DNA from: Gautieria morchelliformis
Taxonomy: Eukaryota; Basidiomycota; Agaricomycetes; Gomphales; Gomphaceae
Assembly: GCA_015179125.1 (NCBI GenBank)
Contig: WHVA01000073.1
Location: 1-64,000 of the forward strand
Length of the DNA stretch: 64,000 nt
Reading direction: 5' to 3'
A model generated the notes under the pieces. That model had not been told where the DNA came from and made no database searches. It saw nothing but the letters and a program-made list of their open reading frames with translations. The translations under genes and the position numbers were made by a program. Below, in pieces: positions 12,601-24,640 of the stretch. Within the stretch, counting starts at the first letter, position 1. Every line of letters starts with the position of its first letter.

Positions 12601-15600
12601 GTGGCAAGAAGGAATCTTTAGAAGGCCTTGGCAGTCATCCAGGTTTGGATGAAGCTCAAGTCTCGCGGATGACTCGTATGAAGTCTTCCTTCGATGCTCG
12701 AAGGCAGAACCCCGAACTTCGGTCCCTCGAGTCCAGCAAACTGCTTCCCAATAGTGAGATGGGTGGCACCGTTCTTCGAATGTATGGTGGAGAACTACTC
12801 CTTTTGGTACCCGAGAGCTTCCCGGAATCCAGTTCTCGGCCATCAAGTTCTTTGGAAACTAGTCTTGAAAGGCCAGCCAGCCAAATACGGGTGACTAACC
12901 CAGGCATAGAACGGAAGGCTAGCATGACCCGACGAAGTTCTCTTCCTACTCTCTCGCAGCGGAATAGCGTATCATCCCCGGAATCTATGTTTGAGGCTAC
13001 ATTGCGAGTTGTCGTTAAAGCAGGGACGCTTGACCGTCTTGTCGATATCCTGATCTCTGGCTTCGAAGGTGTCTCAGTTGCAGTCGCTGATGATAACGGA
13101 GAGATGCCCCTTCGCGAAGAACGTACCAGGTGGCTTAAACTCGACCGCAATGAGTTCAGAGCAACTTGGTGGTCTGTGTTTCGAAGTTTTGTGACGCCAA
13201 TAGTATTATTCGAGGTATGCTGCTGTTCAGCCATTCCTCCCCTAGGGTTCACGCTGTTTCCGTCTACAGCTTGTTCGTAAGCGTTTTATTAGCTCGGGAG
13301 TTGTCGCAGGACCGCCCCCAAAAATACGCTTGGATGTCTTCTCGATTCTATATGAGTGGATCGACAAAGGTGGTGGGGCTCAGGATGCTCTGGGGGACCC
13401 AGAATTGTTTGACGCCATGAACAACTTCCTTAGCATATATTCTATCACCCAGATCCCTGATGCCACGAGAGCTGATGATAGACCTATGTGGGTTGAGCTA
13501 GAGAACACTCGTCAGAACACATTGGCTTTGTACAAGTCTCAAACCCGGCGACCCAAGTTGCAAACCTCAGCGGCTCGCGACTCTGTACCGGTCTCATCGG
13601 TTCAAAACTTCGGGGCTCACCCTCTTGCCATTGACGACATTGATCCGGAGACCCTTGTGGACAACCTCGACGCCCTTGCGGCTACTGCAATGCATTCGGT
13701 GACACAGGAGGTAAGGTTCGCCACCTTTGGCACATAACACTGTTCTTATGATGCTCGACAGGATTTCTTTATTACCGTCGACCTTTTGGAAGTTCAGTCT
13801 GCCGATCGCACAGGATGGTTCTTATCTCACGAGCCTAGTACAAGTACCGACGAGGTGGAAATCCAGACCCTATATTCACATCTGCAGCAGATCGAGCCAA
13901 CTGTTCTCATATCCGAACTCAACCAAGAATCGGTATATAAGCTACTTCCTCCCACCATCCGCAGTCTTATACGCGCGCACGCCGTCATACGTAAATGGAT
14001 TATAGCCAAGATAGTAGCTCCACGACTAGGACTCAGAATACGCCAAATGCGTATGGAACGCCTGTTACAGGCCATCGAAGTTTGTCGTTTGCGCATGGCA
14101 GAGCTGCCACACAGCGATGTTGCATCTCAACGATCCGTTCGTTCTTTTGTCGAAACGGCAATTATTTCAGCAATAGTGTCACCGGAATCAAGACTTTTCT
14201 CGTTTGCTTGGCTTGGCGTCGCAATTGCACGAGGAACAAGCATTGAAAGCGTCACTGCTCTATTGTCCAGACCTGTGGTACAGTCGGTTATCAACAATAA
14301 TCGTCTAACTGTCGACGTAGGGTGGATGCTAGAGCGTTTTTTGGAGGTTATAAGTGTTCCCAATACCATCGATTCTGATAGGGGAGCCCAGAATCTTATC
14401 AATTTTGATAAGAGGCGGTGAGTCCCCATATTTCCTTGACCCCACAGAAAGGGCTTACAAGCCATGTCTCAAGCCACCTTTTTGACCTTGTTCTTACGGC
14501 GTTGTCTCTCCCACCTTCTTGGTCTCAAAAAGACCGCGTGGAACTCGATCGCTCTGACATCGATCGCTTGAACAACATGCATCGAGAGGTCACAGGTCCT
14601 CCCTTTGATACACGTCTCTTAAGAGACGATGCATATCAGGAGAGCATGAATATACCATCCCCCGTTCCCTACTCGAAGAAGAATCAACGCCCTTTCCTGA
14701 GGATTGTGCAGGCCCAGCAAGATAAATGCAAGCGAGACAAATACCTTCGGGAGCGATTGCTTCGGGACAAGAAAGCCGAACAACATCGCACAGACAAACG
14801 AGAAGACGATCTCAACAAGGCCATGCAATTGAGACACACCAATCCGCGAAGTATCAAACACCAGAGAAGTCGAAGGACTATGTCTTCTGCGTTCTTCCAC
14901 CTCATGCGACCTCTTTCTTCAGCCTTCTCATCCACGGACAATTTATACACCTCTACGCGACGAACTGCGGCAGAATTGGATTTTCAGCCGAATGGCAAAC
15001 CTACGCTCGTCATCAGTCTCGTGGGTGCTACAGTGTCAGCTTTTATCAACAATGTCCGCTTGTATACCTTTCATCTCGCAACTGAGGATGGAGGGCGATA
15101 TCTTTTACAAGCAGCGACTCGCTCGGCATTGGCATCCTGGTTGACGGCGATAGGTCAGACAGCGAAATCGTCGACGGCCAAGCGATTGACGTACATCGCG
15201 AATCCACCAAGGCCCCAGCTCTCTGATCATCTGCAAATACCATCTCAGACGGCGACCCGTCATCCAACTGCAGGTATGTATCTTTCGCTTCTAATCTATT
15301 CTATACTTATCACCTCATCAGTGTTCGGAGTGGAGTTGGACTTTCTTCTTCAGCGCGAAGCTGGAGGAGAAGTCTTACCTGGTGCCGTGCCCCGCGTGCT
15401 AGAGCAGTGCCTATCTGAAATAGAGGCCAGGGGTCTTCAAGAAGTTGGCCTGTATCGTATTCCTGGTGCAAGTAGCGCAATAGGTGCATTACGACAAGAA
15501 TTCGATAGCGGTTCGTTGCTATATATTGGATCCTTGATCTTTACTTATTCCCATCCATCCCTTCTTTGGTACAGGTGAGGAGGTCAAGTTCTTTTCTCAG

Positions 15601-16342
15601 GACTATCTGGACATCTTCGCGGTTTGTGATACTGTCAAAACATGGCTCCGTTCTCTACCACATCCGATCTTTCCCGAGAGGTCTTATTACGAGGTCATCC
15701 GCGTCATGCGTAAGTCTTGAACACTCAGTTTTACTGCGATCTATTAATAACAATGCAGAGATCCCTGAGTTCGAAGAACGATTAATAGCAGTGCGTGGCG
15801 TGGTACACGGTCTCCCGATAAATAATTTTTATCTATTGCGACGAATATGCGAACACTTGGAACGGTAATAAACGGTTTGGACGTTTGATGCTACGATGTT
15901 GTTGATGTGATCATTCAGGATTACGGACTATGAAGAACACAATCATATGACCGCCCAGGCATTGGCGGTCCTGTTCAACCCAACTCTTCTTCGCTCCCCG
16001 CTCAACGATTTTGGGGTACTGATGCATAATATGAATCACACCAGTCAGCTGCTTCAAACCTTGATCATACACGTCGGTCCTATATTATAGTTATCTGTGA
16101 CGTGTGTCACTGACCTGGACTCACAGTTTCACCGAGTATTTGACGAGACGGAGGCAGACGTGGACCAGGATGACGATGCAGAAACCGATGTTGACGAAAA
16201 GGAGATAGAGAGGAATCGAAGCGAGTCACGTTCTTCATCGGTACCAACGGACGCAATTCATGACCACGACCCCGACTTGGAACCTCTCCCTTCATTGCAG
16301 ACTTCTCCAGAGACATTATTCCTAGATAAACATTTGTCGTAA
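9606..16342 (+). CDS. BEM2: Bem2-like RasGEF-PH-RhoGAP protein
   Basis: A giant polarity regulator of about 2066 residues in ten exons: 9606-9943, 10061-13214, 13270-13710, 13762-14417, 14462-15273, 15322-15510, 15575-15709, 15759-15864, 15919-16072, 16127-16342. Order: Ser/Pro-rich N-terminus; a PH-like segment (HYSGFLNRH, KGWKPYKAILKGSKLYFYKP); a RasGEF-like catalytic region (WLTRFIVVQILNVSG, INKWLRIGEYC); a RasGEF-N-like part (WRSVFRSF-type, read as WWSVFRSFVTPIVLFE); a second PH-like segment; and a C-terminal RhoGAP domain (GLYRIPGAS, LPHPIFPE, NHMTAQALAVLFNPTLLR). The RhoGAP arginine finger is the R of LYRIPG. Size and order match yeast Bem2, a Rho1/Cdc42 GAP. The tail is acidic. The RasGEF part may be non-catalytic, as proposed for Bem2. 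Confidence 0.9.
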
Positions 16343-16653
16343 CAGCCACTTTCTCGTTTCCCTCATCCCTGGACTTAATTCCCTGCATGTTATTGTCTTT
16401 CAGAAGCTGAACCAATTGCCATACCTACCAATGTGTTACCAGTTGATCATGTTCCATGCGCTTGCTTTCATGACCATTAGGTGGTGTGGAAATGTCAGAC
16501 CGCAAGGGGAAGTCGCGGGGTAGGGACGTGTCATATAGTTGCCTGGATGGGCATGTTCCGTGTGCAGTGCTTTTCGTCAACGGTCAGGTACGATTAGATC
16601 GATCTAACCGTGGGCCGATGTATCCTAAAGGAGCATTGATATAAAAGTACTCA

Positions 16654-17844
16654 TTGAATTCATTCTCAAATGCTATTGCTAGACACTCTGCAAGTGAGAC
16701 CCTCGATAGTCTTATGCACATACCTTCCGAAAATCTCAGCCTCATAGTCCAGTACGCTCTCCAAGACCTTGATCAGAGCACTCAAACCCGCGAGAAGGTT
16801 CGGAGCAACCATAGTGCTGCCTTATGTCTCCTCTCCGGTTTCTCGTTAGCATCCCAAATATACCGCCAGATCGCCCTGCGCGAGATTTTCAAAATATACC
16901 ATGTTACAGCAGTTTCTCATATCCAAGGCCTAGACAGCTTTCCAGTGATTTACGAATGGGTTCGGTATGTCACTTCCTTGAGCATGAGGGCAGAAAGAAT
17001 GATCTGAGCCATTGTTTAGTGAGCTGCATTGTCCGGTGAATATTGCCTTGCATGCAACGGAAAAACACTATGCTCGATTCACGTACTTGCGTTGCGTACA
17101 CCTCTGGGGATCCACTATTGGTCTTAGCTCGGTCCTACAAAGGCTGCCAATGAGCGTTCGAGGCGTGTGCTTTTCAGACATTTCATGCACATCTATCAAC
17201 TGATCTGACAAATGTTAGAGGTGACGGTCCCCTTTGATCACGCAAATGACCACACAAGTGTGCTCACCTCGATGTCTCGTCTTCAAAACCTGACTTCTCT
17301 TCGGGTTTCGCGTAGTCGCTTCGAGGTTCCTCCCGCGTCTGATGTCGTCTGTGCAGACATTCCACCGCACCATTATACCTACTCAGTTCGTGTACCAGGC
17401 ATCATAATACCATGTCTTACTGACAGGCCTTCACAGAGTATTTCTGCAAAATTGTTGAAGCCGCTCGAAAACCTCCGTTACCTTCAAATCGATCATTATT
17501 TGACGGACACGGACGTCTACGACTTTCATGCAAGCCAGTGCCCCTGGAGCAGTGCCTCTAGCGCATTCTGCGCGACTTGCTGGGATAGGTTTGGGGATCA
17601 GACTGTGAAAGCGGAAATCGCCTGCACCACAATAATGGCTCGGGGGCTGCGAAGCCTTGAAATAGTGACATGGAAGTCGTGGTTTACTGTCGGTGCGGAG
17701 GGATATAGCAGATTGTTCATCAGTCGGGAGGTAGATATGGAAGGACGAGAAGAGCTACAAATTAGACGGGAGCGGGATGCTATCGAAGCGGATTGGAAGA
17801 AGCTTTTGATGGGGCGGTCGAAGAAATGTCACATGCGACAATGA
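16654..17844 (+). CDS. Unrecognised protein, F-box/LRR-like layout
   Basis: Three exons (16654-16964, 17020-17164, 17221-17844) give about 359 residues and an exact reading frame. The N-terminus (IPSENLSLIVQYALQDL) resembles the start of basidiomycete F-box-like proteins. The middle has leucine-rich steps such as RLQNLTSLRVSRSRF and LENLRYLQIDHY. The C-terminus is charged (REELQIRRERDAIEADWKK). No catalytic motif is seen. I infer a member of the expanded agaricomycete F-box/LRR-like class, but the F-box itself is weak. An optional 41-nt intron around 17387-17427 would shift frame, so I left it unspliced. Confidence 0.6.
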
Positions 17845-17958
17845 TGAAATTCAAATGCTTGGCATTCGAATACGTGTAGACAGTACTTGATAAAGATCGA
17901 GTGGGGCACTTCTTGCGCGAAGGACCAAGTCTACCCTACTTGGATCTTCAACGCAAGG

Positions 17959-19681
17959 TCAAGCCATGTAGCCTTCATCTTCATCGTCAAATAACCGCCG
18001 GAGCAAGTGCCGAGACTTGACAAGAGCTTCAGCTTTCTTGATCCGCTCGAGCCGTTCCCTTTCAAGAGCCACATCGTCGGCATCCTGTGGCGACCAAGGA
18101 TGAGCCAACAGCTGCGATTGGTCGGTACTCGGCTCCTTCCCCGGCACAGTTCGGTCGGTAATGGGTCGCCCCAACGAGTCAAAACCGCGGAATTCAAATA
18201 TCGGGAAGGGCTCTTCTGACGCCTTGTAATAGCTGTCTGGGTCATCCTGAGGTGTCGAGTTGTCTTGGACATCATTGTCGTCAGGGTGTGTATCACTAGA
18301 TTCCCGGTTCGATGACACATGGGGCTCCGAATCATCCCTACGCAACAAGTATCCTTCACTGTCCAACTTCCAGAATGATTTGCCAGGACGTGGTACGAGA
18401 GTTATCAATGCAACAGTCCCCACAGTTCCATCATCCGTGGCCGTCCAGAAAAGAGCCATACGTCTAAGCCTCGCGCGGCGCCCTAGCCCTATTCGTCGAA
18501 GGTGTGCCGGCGGTGGAATACCTTCCAGGTCTTTTGATACCTCCTCAGGTTGGAATGTGAACATAGGAGGCGCGGTGCGAGCTGATAAATCCTCAAGCGT
18601 CAGGAGGGATCCATCGTCCTTGTCAACCTCATGAATCCATTGCCTATAAACCTTGATTTTACGTCCGGAAAAGAGGGGGTTGATTACCCGATAATCCACG
18701 GCTCGGAATGACAGACCGTCAGGTATGTAAGCCATCATTACATCCAAAATTACGATAAGCTGCAGTGGAACCTGCACTACTAGATCTGCAAACAACAGGG
18801 TTTTCAATGATTTCAGGTATGAAGTACCTGCAGAACTACCTGGGTATCCTTCACGCTTAGCATATACCCGGTCGAAATGAATACGGTGCGTATCTTCGCA
18901 GAGATTGGCAAAGGCTTGTAACAAAGAAGGTTTTGGAATGAACGCAAAAGAAAGAATGCCAACTTTGGGTGGAACCAAGCTAGCTACAGCGAATAAGACA
19001 GAGGATCAGTCGACACAAGGAGATAATGAACCAAATCTCACTTGTGTCGATCTTCGAGTAGTTATAGGGTTGCGAATAGTAGCCAGTCAGACGCTCCTCG
19101 ATGAGCAAGTCTGTTTTACTCGGATACCATTGCGAGAGTATAAGTCGCTGCCGGACTTCAACTGTTCCAGTAACCTGTCTATCTTCTCGAACCTCTGAGA
19201 TTGCCCGCTTTGAGTCCAAGTAAATTCCCTTCATCAAAAAATTCATCCCCATAGTAGGTGGGGACTTTTCTGACACGACAAAGCTGCCCCCTAGCCATTG
19301 CTTACGACTGAATGGCGAGGGGGGGGTATGCCAAGGGGGCGACCCATCGAGTCTTAATAGAGAATTGGCATACTTGTCGGGAAGAATACCCAGATGGTGC
19401 CCCACTGGGAGTTTTTGTCCTACTTTCGATGCTTGACTTGCGATCCTCTTCAACGGTTTTGCCTCTTTGCGACCACGAGTGGGCAAGATACTGAAAAGAA
19501 CATTGAGCCTTGAGACGGACAAAACATCAAGTGCATAATGAGTCTTGGACTTGGCATTAATCCACTCGGTGAGGTCGTGTTCCAGCGGACTGCCCGTGTG
19601 CTTCCACCGTCTTCGAAGGGCTGATTGGCTGTAATGGAGACATTGAAGCATGCTCGAATGTTTTTGGATCTCCGCTGTCAA
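17959..19681 (-). CDS. HTD2: Htd2-type hydroxyacyl-thioester dehydratase, long C-terminus
   Basis: Three exons (19681-19042, 18983-18840, 18785-17959) give about 536 residues. The N-terminal 300 match mitochondrial 3-hydroxyacyl-thioester dehydratase of type II fatty-acid synthesis: LPVGHHLGILPD, MNFLMKGIYL, the hot-dog catalytic stretch THRIHFDRVYAKREGYP followed by DLVVQVPLQLIV, and LSFRAVDYRVINPLFSG. The conserved H...D...H-type loop reads HRIHFD. After the normal family end about 200 extra residues continue in the same open frame, with basic LRRIGLGRRARLRRMALFW, then an acidic, Asp-rich stretch and a charged helix near the end. The start may be 19681 or the internal ATG at 19651. The extension is unrecognised and may mean fusion to another mitochondrial protein. 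Confidence 0.8.
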
Positions 19682-19805
19682 GTACCTTCACTTTCGTATC
19701 TGTTAGTTTTCAAGTAATGGCCGACGACTGGGGTAATGTCTAATGCTGATACGGTTATATGAGAGGTTCTGAAGTCTCTTGACAGATGCGGACTCAGTAG
19801 GGGAG

Positions 19806-20682
19806 ATGCCGAAGGCTCCCAAGGTTATACCAAAGAAGAGATGGGAGGGCGAAGACGAGGAGGAAGACTCCGCGCCTGTGTGTGCGCCGCAGCGGTATCA
19901 GTATCTGTAGCTGATCAGTCATCTAGGAAGATTGGGAGGCATCGTCCTCTGAAGACGAGGAAGACAACCCGGTACCTGCACCGGTGGCACCTCCACGCAA
20001 AAAGGGCAGTCTTAAGGCGAAAATAGCCGAGAAAGAAGCTGCTAAAGCTTTAGTGAAGGAGGCAGACCAAGATAGTGAACTTGAGGACATGGCAATATTG
20101 GACCCAGTTGAGAAAAAGCGGCTGGACCGGGAACGTGAGCTAAAGGCTGATCTTTCCAACGCTGCCGACCTGTTTGGCAGCGTGGCAATAGACTGTAAGA
20201 CAGGAGTGTGTTCTGTTGAGAGACCGTTAACCTTAATCACATTTACAGCTTCATCGTCTAAAGACCTTGAATCGCTTCTCAGCTTCAATCCTCGTACAAA
20301 GGAAGATTTTCAGCAGCTTTCGTCTCGGATTATAGACCTCGTATTGAAACAACACGAATCCAAGCCTCTTTACCCCTCATTTGTAGAACACCATGTCAAA
20401 GCACTATCTCAGCCACTCAAGGATGTTGAGGTTCGCAAAGCGGCCAGTGGCCTCACCACACTTGCCAACGAGAAGCAAAAGGATCAACGCGACAAGGCAA
20501 GTGGCAAAAAGAAGTCCAAAGGTGCTGCGAAACCGGTCTTAGGGGCGGCTAAAAGCTCAAACAAGTGAGCATGTTAGGTATTCATGTCTGCAGCGGGCTA
20601 CTTAAAAGCTTTACAACACAGGTTCGATACTAACCTTTATGAAGAATCACTGGACGATTTTGGATCAAATGATTTCATGTAG
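19806..20682 (+). CDS. HCR1: Translation initiation factor eIF3 subunit J
   Basis: Four exons (19806-19877, 19927-20194, 20249-20564, 20622-20682) give about 238 residues. Family features are the N-terminal KRWEGEDEEED, the acidic DWEASSSEDEED, the basic KKGSLKAKIAEKEAAKA, LDRERELKADLSNAADLFG, the helical core around SFVEHHVKALSQPLKDVEVRK, and the typical end FDTNLYEESLDDFG. The last exon is short but essential for that C-terminus. eIF3j binds the 40S decoding centre and helps scanning and ribosome recycling. It converges with PWP1, leaving only about 80 bp between the two stop codons. Confidence 0.93.
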
Positions 20683-20764
20683 ATGTGCTCCTACACATAA
20701 TTAGCATGGCCCAAACAGAGCATTGTATCAAAGATTGACTGATGATAATTCTGGACCAGTGATG

Positions 20765-22782
20765 TTAATCTTCTTCCCCACTCTCGTCCTCGTTGTCGCT
20801 TGCAATCCCGACGACCCCACCATTTGGTCTCTCTTTCAATGTTCGTGATATGTCGGCGAGCTTATTCCCAAAAGCCTTCCGCGCGCCTGTGTTTGCTCCT
20901 ACGTCCCAGATTTGCAGTTTGGCTTTGGACCCCGCCGCTGCAACCGTGAGTGGGTCGTCAGGCGAAAACACCGCTGAGAAGACTTTGCCCTGCATACACA
21001 AATATGAATTGGACGTAGCATTGATTGATGTAAGTGTTGGTCACGTACAATTCCCAGGTCCCTGCTGGTCACCAGGCTGACTTCCCGCTGTGCCACATCA
21101 CCCTCGCCGTCGCCTAGCACATTCCATATTTTTACAAGCTTGTCCGTCCCGCCTGTCACTAAGCAGCCCCGTATATGAGGGTTAACGTCCAATCCAGGCG
21201 ATGCTCCATCATGTGCAGCAAGGGTGAAGCGTGGGCGTGCCAACGAACTACTGTCCGAGGGCAGTGTCCGGGCGTCATAGTTTAGCACCAACCCATTCTC
21301 CAAAGAGACCTGTGCAGTAGACGGATGAGGGGCAAAAAATCGAGTATATTACGATGAAACACACGTAGAAACTGTGGTTCTCCCACGGGTCCCATCGGAG
21401 AGCCTCCACATCCGCGCCGAGTATTGCCACGAGACCTTTCTCGGGCGCCCGGGAATCAAAGGTCCTTACAGTGCGATCGTAACTCCCCGTTAACAATACA
21501 GTTGGCTCCAAGTTATTCCACTGTACACTTTGCACCTTGTCCTTGTGTATTTGGAAGCTTCTCAATGCTCCCCCCGACTCCACGTCACCATCCCCGCCTG
21601 TTGGCCGTGTTAGATCCCACAGCTTGACGGTCGTGTCGGCAGATGCACTCGCAAGTAAATTCGGATGGTTTTTGTTCCACGCAAGCCCTAAAACAGCATC
21701 CACATGGTGAGTAGCACAGACACTGCGCGACTTTGTTTTCTTGCGTTTCTTTTTACCTGTTCCGAGTGGGATAGGTGTGTGCTTCTGGGATAAATCAGGT
21801 CGACCAAGAACCGACGCGGGATAAATGGCTTCGAGGGTATCAAGACACCATATTTCGATTTCGGGTTCCATAGTTCCGACGGCGACATAGTTGCCCGTTG
21901 ACGAGGTGTTGGGTGTGGGTGTTGGGTGTAGCCCAGCGGGATGGAAGTCTAGCCATTCGAGACATAATGGAAAGGATGGGAGCATGATATCGTGATGCAC
22001 ATAAAGGCTGTCTTGCGATTCATCGTAGACATAGATTTCTAGTTGTGAGATCTCGTCTTGAGTTTTCGCTGTCACAAGGAGGTGATCCGAGGGTAAAATT
22101 TCCAATTCTTCACGCTCCTCGTTGTCATCCTAGGCAAGTAATATAGGATGAACTAGCAGCGAGTCTTCTTTCGCAGAGGATGCGTACCTCTTTTAGAGTG
22201 ATATATGGGTCGTCTTCGTTGGATCGGTAGTATGTGAGACCCTTGACGTTACTAAAGGGCCCAATTGCTTCAAAATGTCAGAAAATATATCTGGCAAAGA
22301 TTACACTGGTATACCTGTATCTGCAGCTTCATCGTCATATTCGTCAAGGTTGTACGCAGAGAGATCGTTGGGGTCTGATTGTGTGGGGGGGGGTGTATCC
22401 TCATCCATGCGATCCTCTCTTACCTCTTCGTTTTGGTCTTGTGAGTTGTCACTATAAAAAATGAGCGGTATACTGAGGAGACAAGCTGATCTACCAGTAG
22501 CTCACTCTTCCCAACCATCGGCGTCGTCGTCGACATCCTCATCCTCGCCTACTCTGGCCATGGCCTTGGCAGCCTCACTAGCCCTTTCTAACTCAACTCT
22601 GGCATCCTCGAGCTCTATCCTGGCCAACGAGCTTATCCGTTCGAGTTCCTTTTCGTCAAGATTATATTTTGTCGGGTGTTGCGCAGCTACTCCACGCCGG
22701 ACCTAGACAAAGCTGAGGGGCGTAGATGCATGATAATACTACTGAGACTGACCCAAGTTACGCATGAGATGAGGTCGCTCAT
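20765..22782 (-). CDS. PWP1: Pwp1 WD40 ribosome-biogenesis protein
   Basis: Seven exons (22782-22753, 22702-22506, 22451-22315, 22267-22188, 22129-21365, 21309-21049, 20989-20765) give about 564 residues. The first exon encodes only ten residues (MSDLISCVTW). Next come RRGVAAQHPTKYNLDEKELE and an acidic segment, then WD repeats with VGTMEPEIEIWCLD, the nuclear-type basic GKKKRKKTKSR, LASASADTTVKLWDL, LLTGSYDRTVRTFDSR and VTGGTDKLVKIWNV, and an acidic tail EDESGEED. Pwp1 acts in 25S rRNA and large-subunit assembly. Every splice junction restores family sequence. Confidence 0.93.
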
Positions 22783-23149
22783 CCTGAGGAATGAATTTGG
22801 CGCAAATTTTGGCCCCAATCACGTGCCGGGGCGCTTAATGGTTAGGGTTAGGGGTTAACTAAATGTCCATATATACTGCACCTATTTTTAACTTGCCTAT
22901 TACAGTAATAACTACGCGACTGGGAATCTCTGGGAACGCGTCGCTCCTCGGCTCACTAAAGTGTCAATCTGAACGTGTCTCCATGCCATGATTCTCATCA
23001 CGGCACCATTTATAATCTGAGAGTGCAAAGTGAAGTTTCCTGAGGCCGTTCCCATCTCCCAAGTCGCCACAAATGATATCTGATATAAGACTGCACAGTA
23101 TTTTGAAGGTGCGGGAAATAAGTGTGCCAATCCGTGTGTACGCTAACCA
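22783..23149. other. Intergenic region upstream of PWP1
   Basis: No gene is seen. It contains the PWP1 promoter and a short telomere-like tract listed separately. Confidence 0.5.
22840..22857 (+). repeat. Short interstitial TTAGGG-type tract
   Basis: The sequence ggttagggttaggggtta has about three imperfect copies of the fungal telomere unit TTAGGG. Such short tracts can mark past repair events or serve as binding sites for telomere-repeat factors in ribosomal-gene promoters. Here it lies about 60 bp upstream of PWP1, a ribosome-biogenesis gene. Confidence 0.65.
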
Positions 23150-24640
23150 CTGATCAAGTGCAGTGGCTGCGGTAACGATATTGGTATGAAAGATCGGTCC
23201 ACTGAGTTACAGTCGCTCAGGCATACTCCTCACGACAGCTTTACGACCACGTGTTGACACTGGACCTGGAGGTCTACTTCGTTTGGCCTGCGTCTTGGAG
23301 TTTGATCAAAATCCTTTATTTGTTGACAACATACCTGTGGTTGTCTTTGCGGATCGTCCGTTTTCTTCTAGATAGCCATTATGCCTGAAACTCAATACAC
23401 ATTCTTTGACAGATATTGGGGGTATATCCTCCTCACCCTCGTATGCTCGCAAGTGTACAAATGTAGGGTATGTGAGTGTCATTGAAGTCTCTATATCGGT
23501 TGATCTTCTGACTGTGGTTTGAGTGCTGCTGGTGGGAGGTCTGTCTGTGGCAGAATGTTCGTCCTACTATTGATTAATTCCCCTACTAGCTATTCCATAT
23601 TGACTTGCTTCCGAAAGTCGTCCTTGTCTTCAGGACATGGGTGCTCTTTGGAAGAAACAGAAAGATTGCTGTAGCACTTGGTGGATTATGGGCAGCAGCC
23701 GTCGCTGTGGCATTTGTGCTCGCTGCTATAAGCCTGCGCCAAGTGCAATGCATGTTTGACGTCGACAGCTTCTACATGCGGGTAGTAACCAAGTGATCTC
23801 TAGTCATCCCCAGGCCAATTCCCGCATCTGTAAATTGTTTGCAACTCACACCCGTGAATTCAATCGTTGTCATGGACTTTATAATTTTGGTGATCATAGA
23901 ATCCGGTGCGTTCTAATGATGACTGTGTGTTTCTGCCAGTATATTGACTTCCACATAACGCAGCTGTCGTAGCCTTGACTATGTACAGTGCCAGAGCACA
24001 CGGTATATCTTGTCATGTACATCCCATCGGGCTCAGTGTCTAATTGTGCCTTCCTCAGCTCAAATATGGAGTTCGTCTACCATTCGTCCGACCCTCTACA
24101 GAGATGGTGCGCACCTATGTTCCTTCATTCTTGTCACCTGAAAGTGCTGTCTTGAAGGGATCCTCTACTATGTTTACCTTCTTGGTGTGTCAACTGTTCT
24201 ACATATCAATGGTATCTGTTTATTTAGCTGGATAGTCTTTTCGCTGCTCAATATCGTCACACTTGTGGTATGGGTGAGTTCGCGACGGGGATCATGACAT
24301 GCATTGCATATGGCCTGCAGCTGACTACTTCGCTCGTATAGAAGCTCTCCATACTAACCCTGTGAGCGCACCTAATGGGCTCCTTGTGGCAAATCATGCA
24401 CTGACCTACTTCCCCAGGATGCAGAGAATGTTTCACGCGGTTCTCATCAAACGCGTACTTCTTCACCTGCGAGTTAGTTCAGCTCGCCATAATTATCAGC
24501 CGTGGGACCACTGTGTATCCACTTCGCTTGCGTTCACCAATCCTGACCAGCGACATGTGTCGAGTCGGAATACACTCCCTGCGGCGTCATGGGAAACGAC
24601 ATCTACAATAGGAGACAATTAGATAGCAGTATGGGGTTCG
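23150..24640 (+). CDS. DUF6533-like multipass membrane protein (copy 1)
   Basis: Several plus-strand exons encode parts of an agaricomycete-specific multipass membrane family. The hallmark start reads YDHVLTLDLEVYFVWP followed by a hydrophobic SLIKILYLLTTYL. A later exon has FRTWVLFGRNRKIAVALGG and then a helix AAAVAVAFVLAAISL ending QCMFD. Further hydrophobic exons follow to about 24240. I could not assemble the whole model, so start, stop and intactness are open. The family is thought of as orphan receptor-like membrane proteins and no function is known. A homologous copy lies about 2.7 kb downstream. Confidence 0.6.

Noticed and set aside
14418-14447. 30-nt intron in the Bem2-like gene
   Set aside because: It is too short and gives the wrong frame. 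The acceptor at 14461 (44 nt) restores the frame.
15046-15267. Minus-strand frame inside the Bem2-like gene
   Set aside because: Shadow of a coding exon on the other strand.
17387-17427. Possible extra 41-nt intron in the unrecognised gene at 16.7-17.8 kb
   Set aside because: Removing it shifts the frame, while retaining it keeps an open frame.
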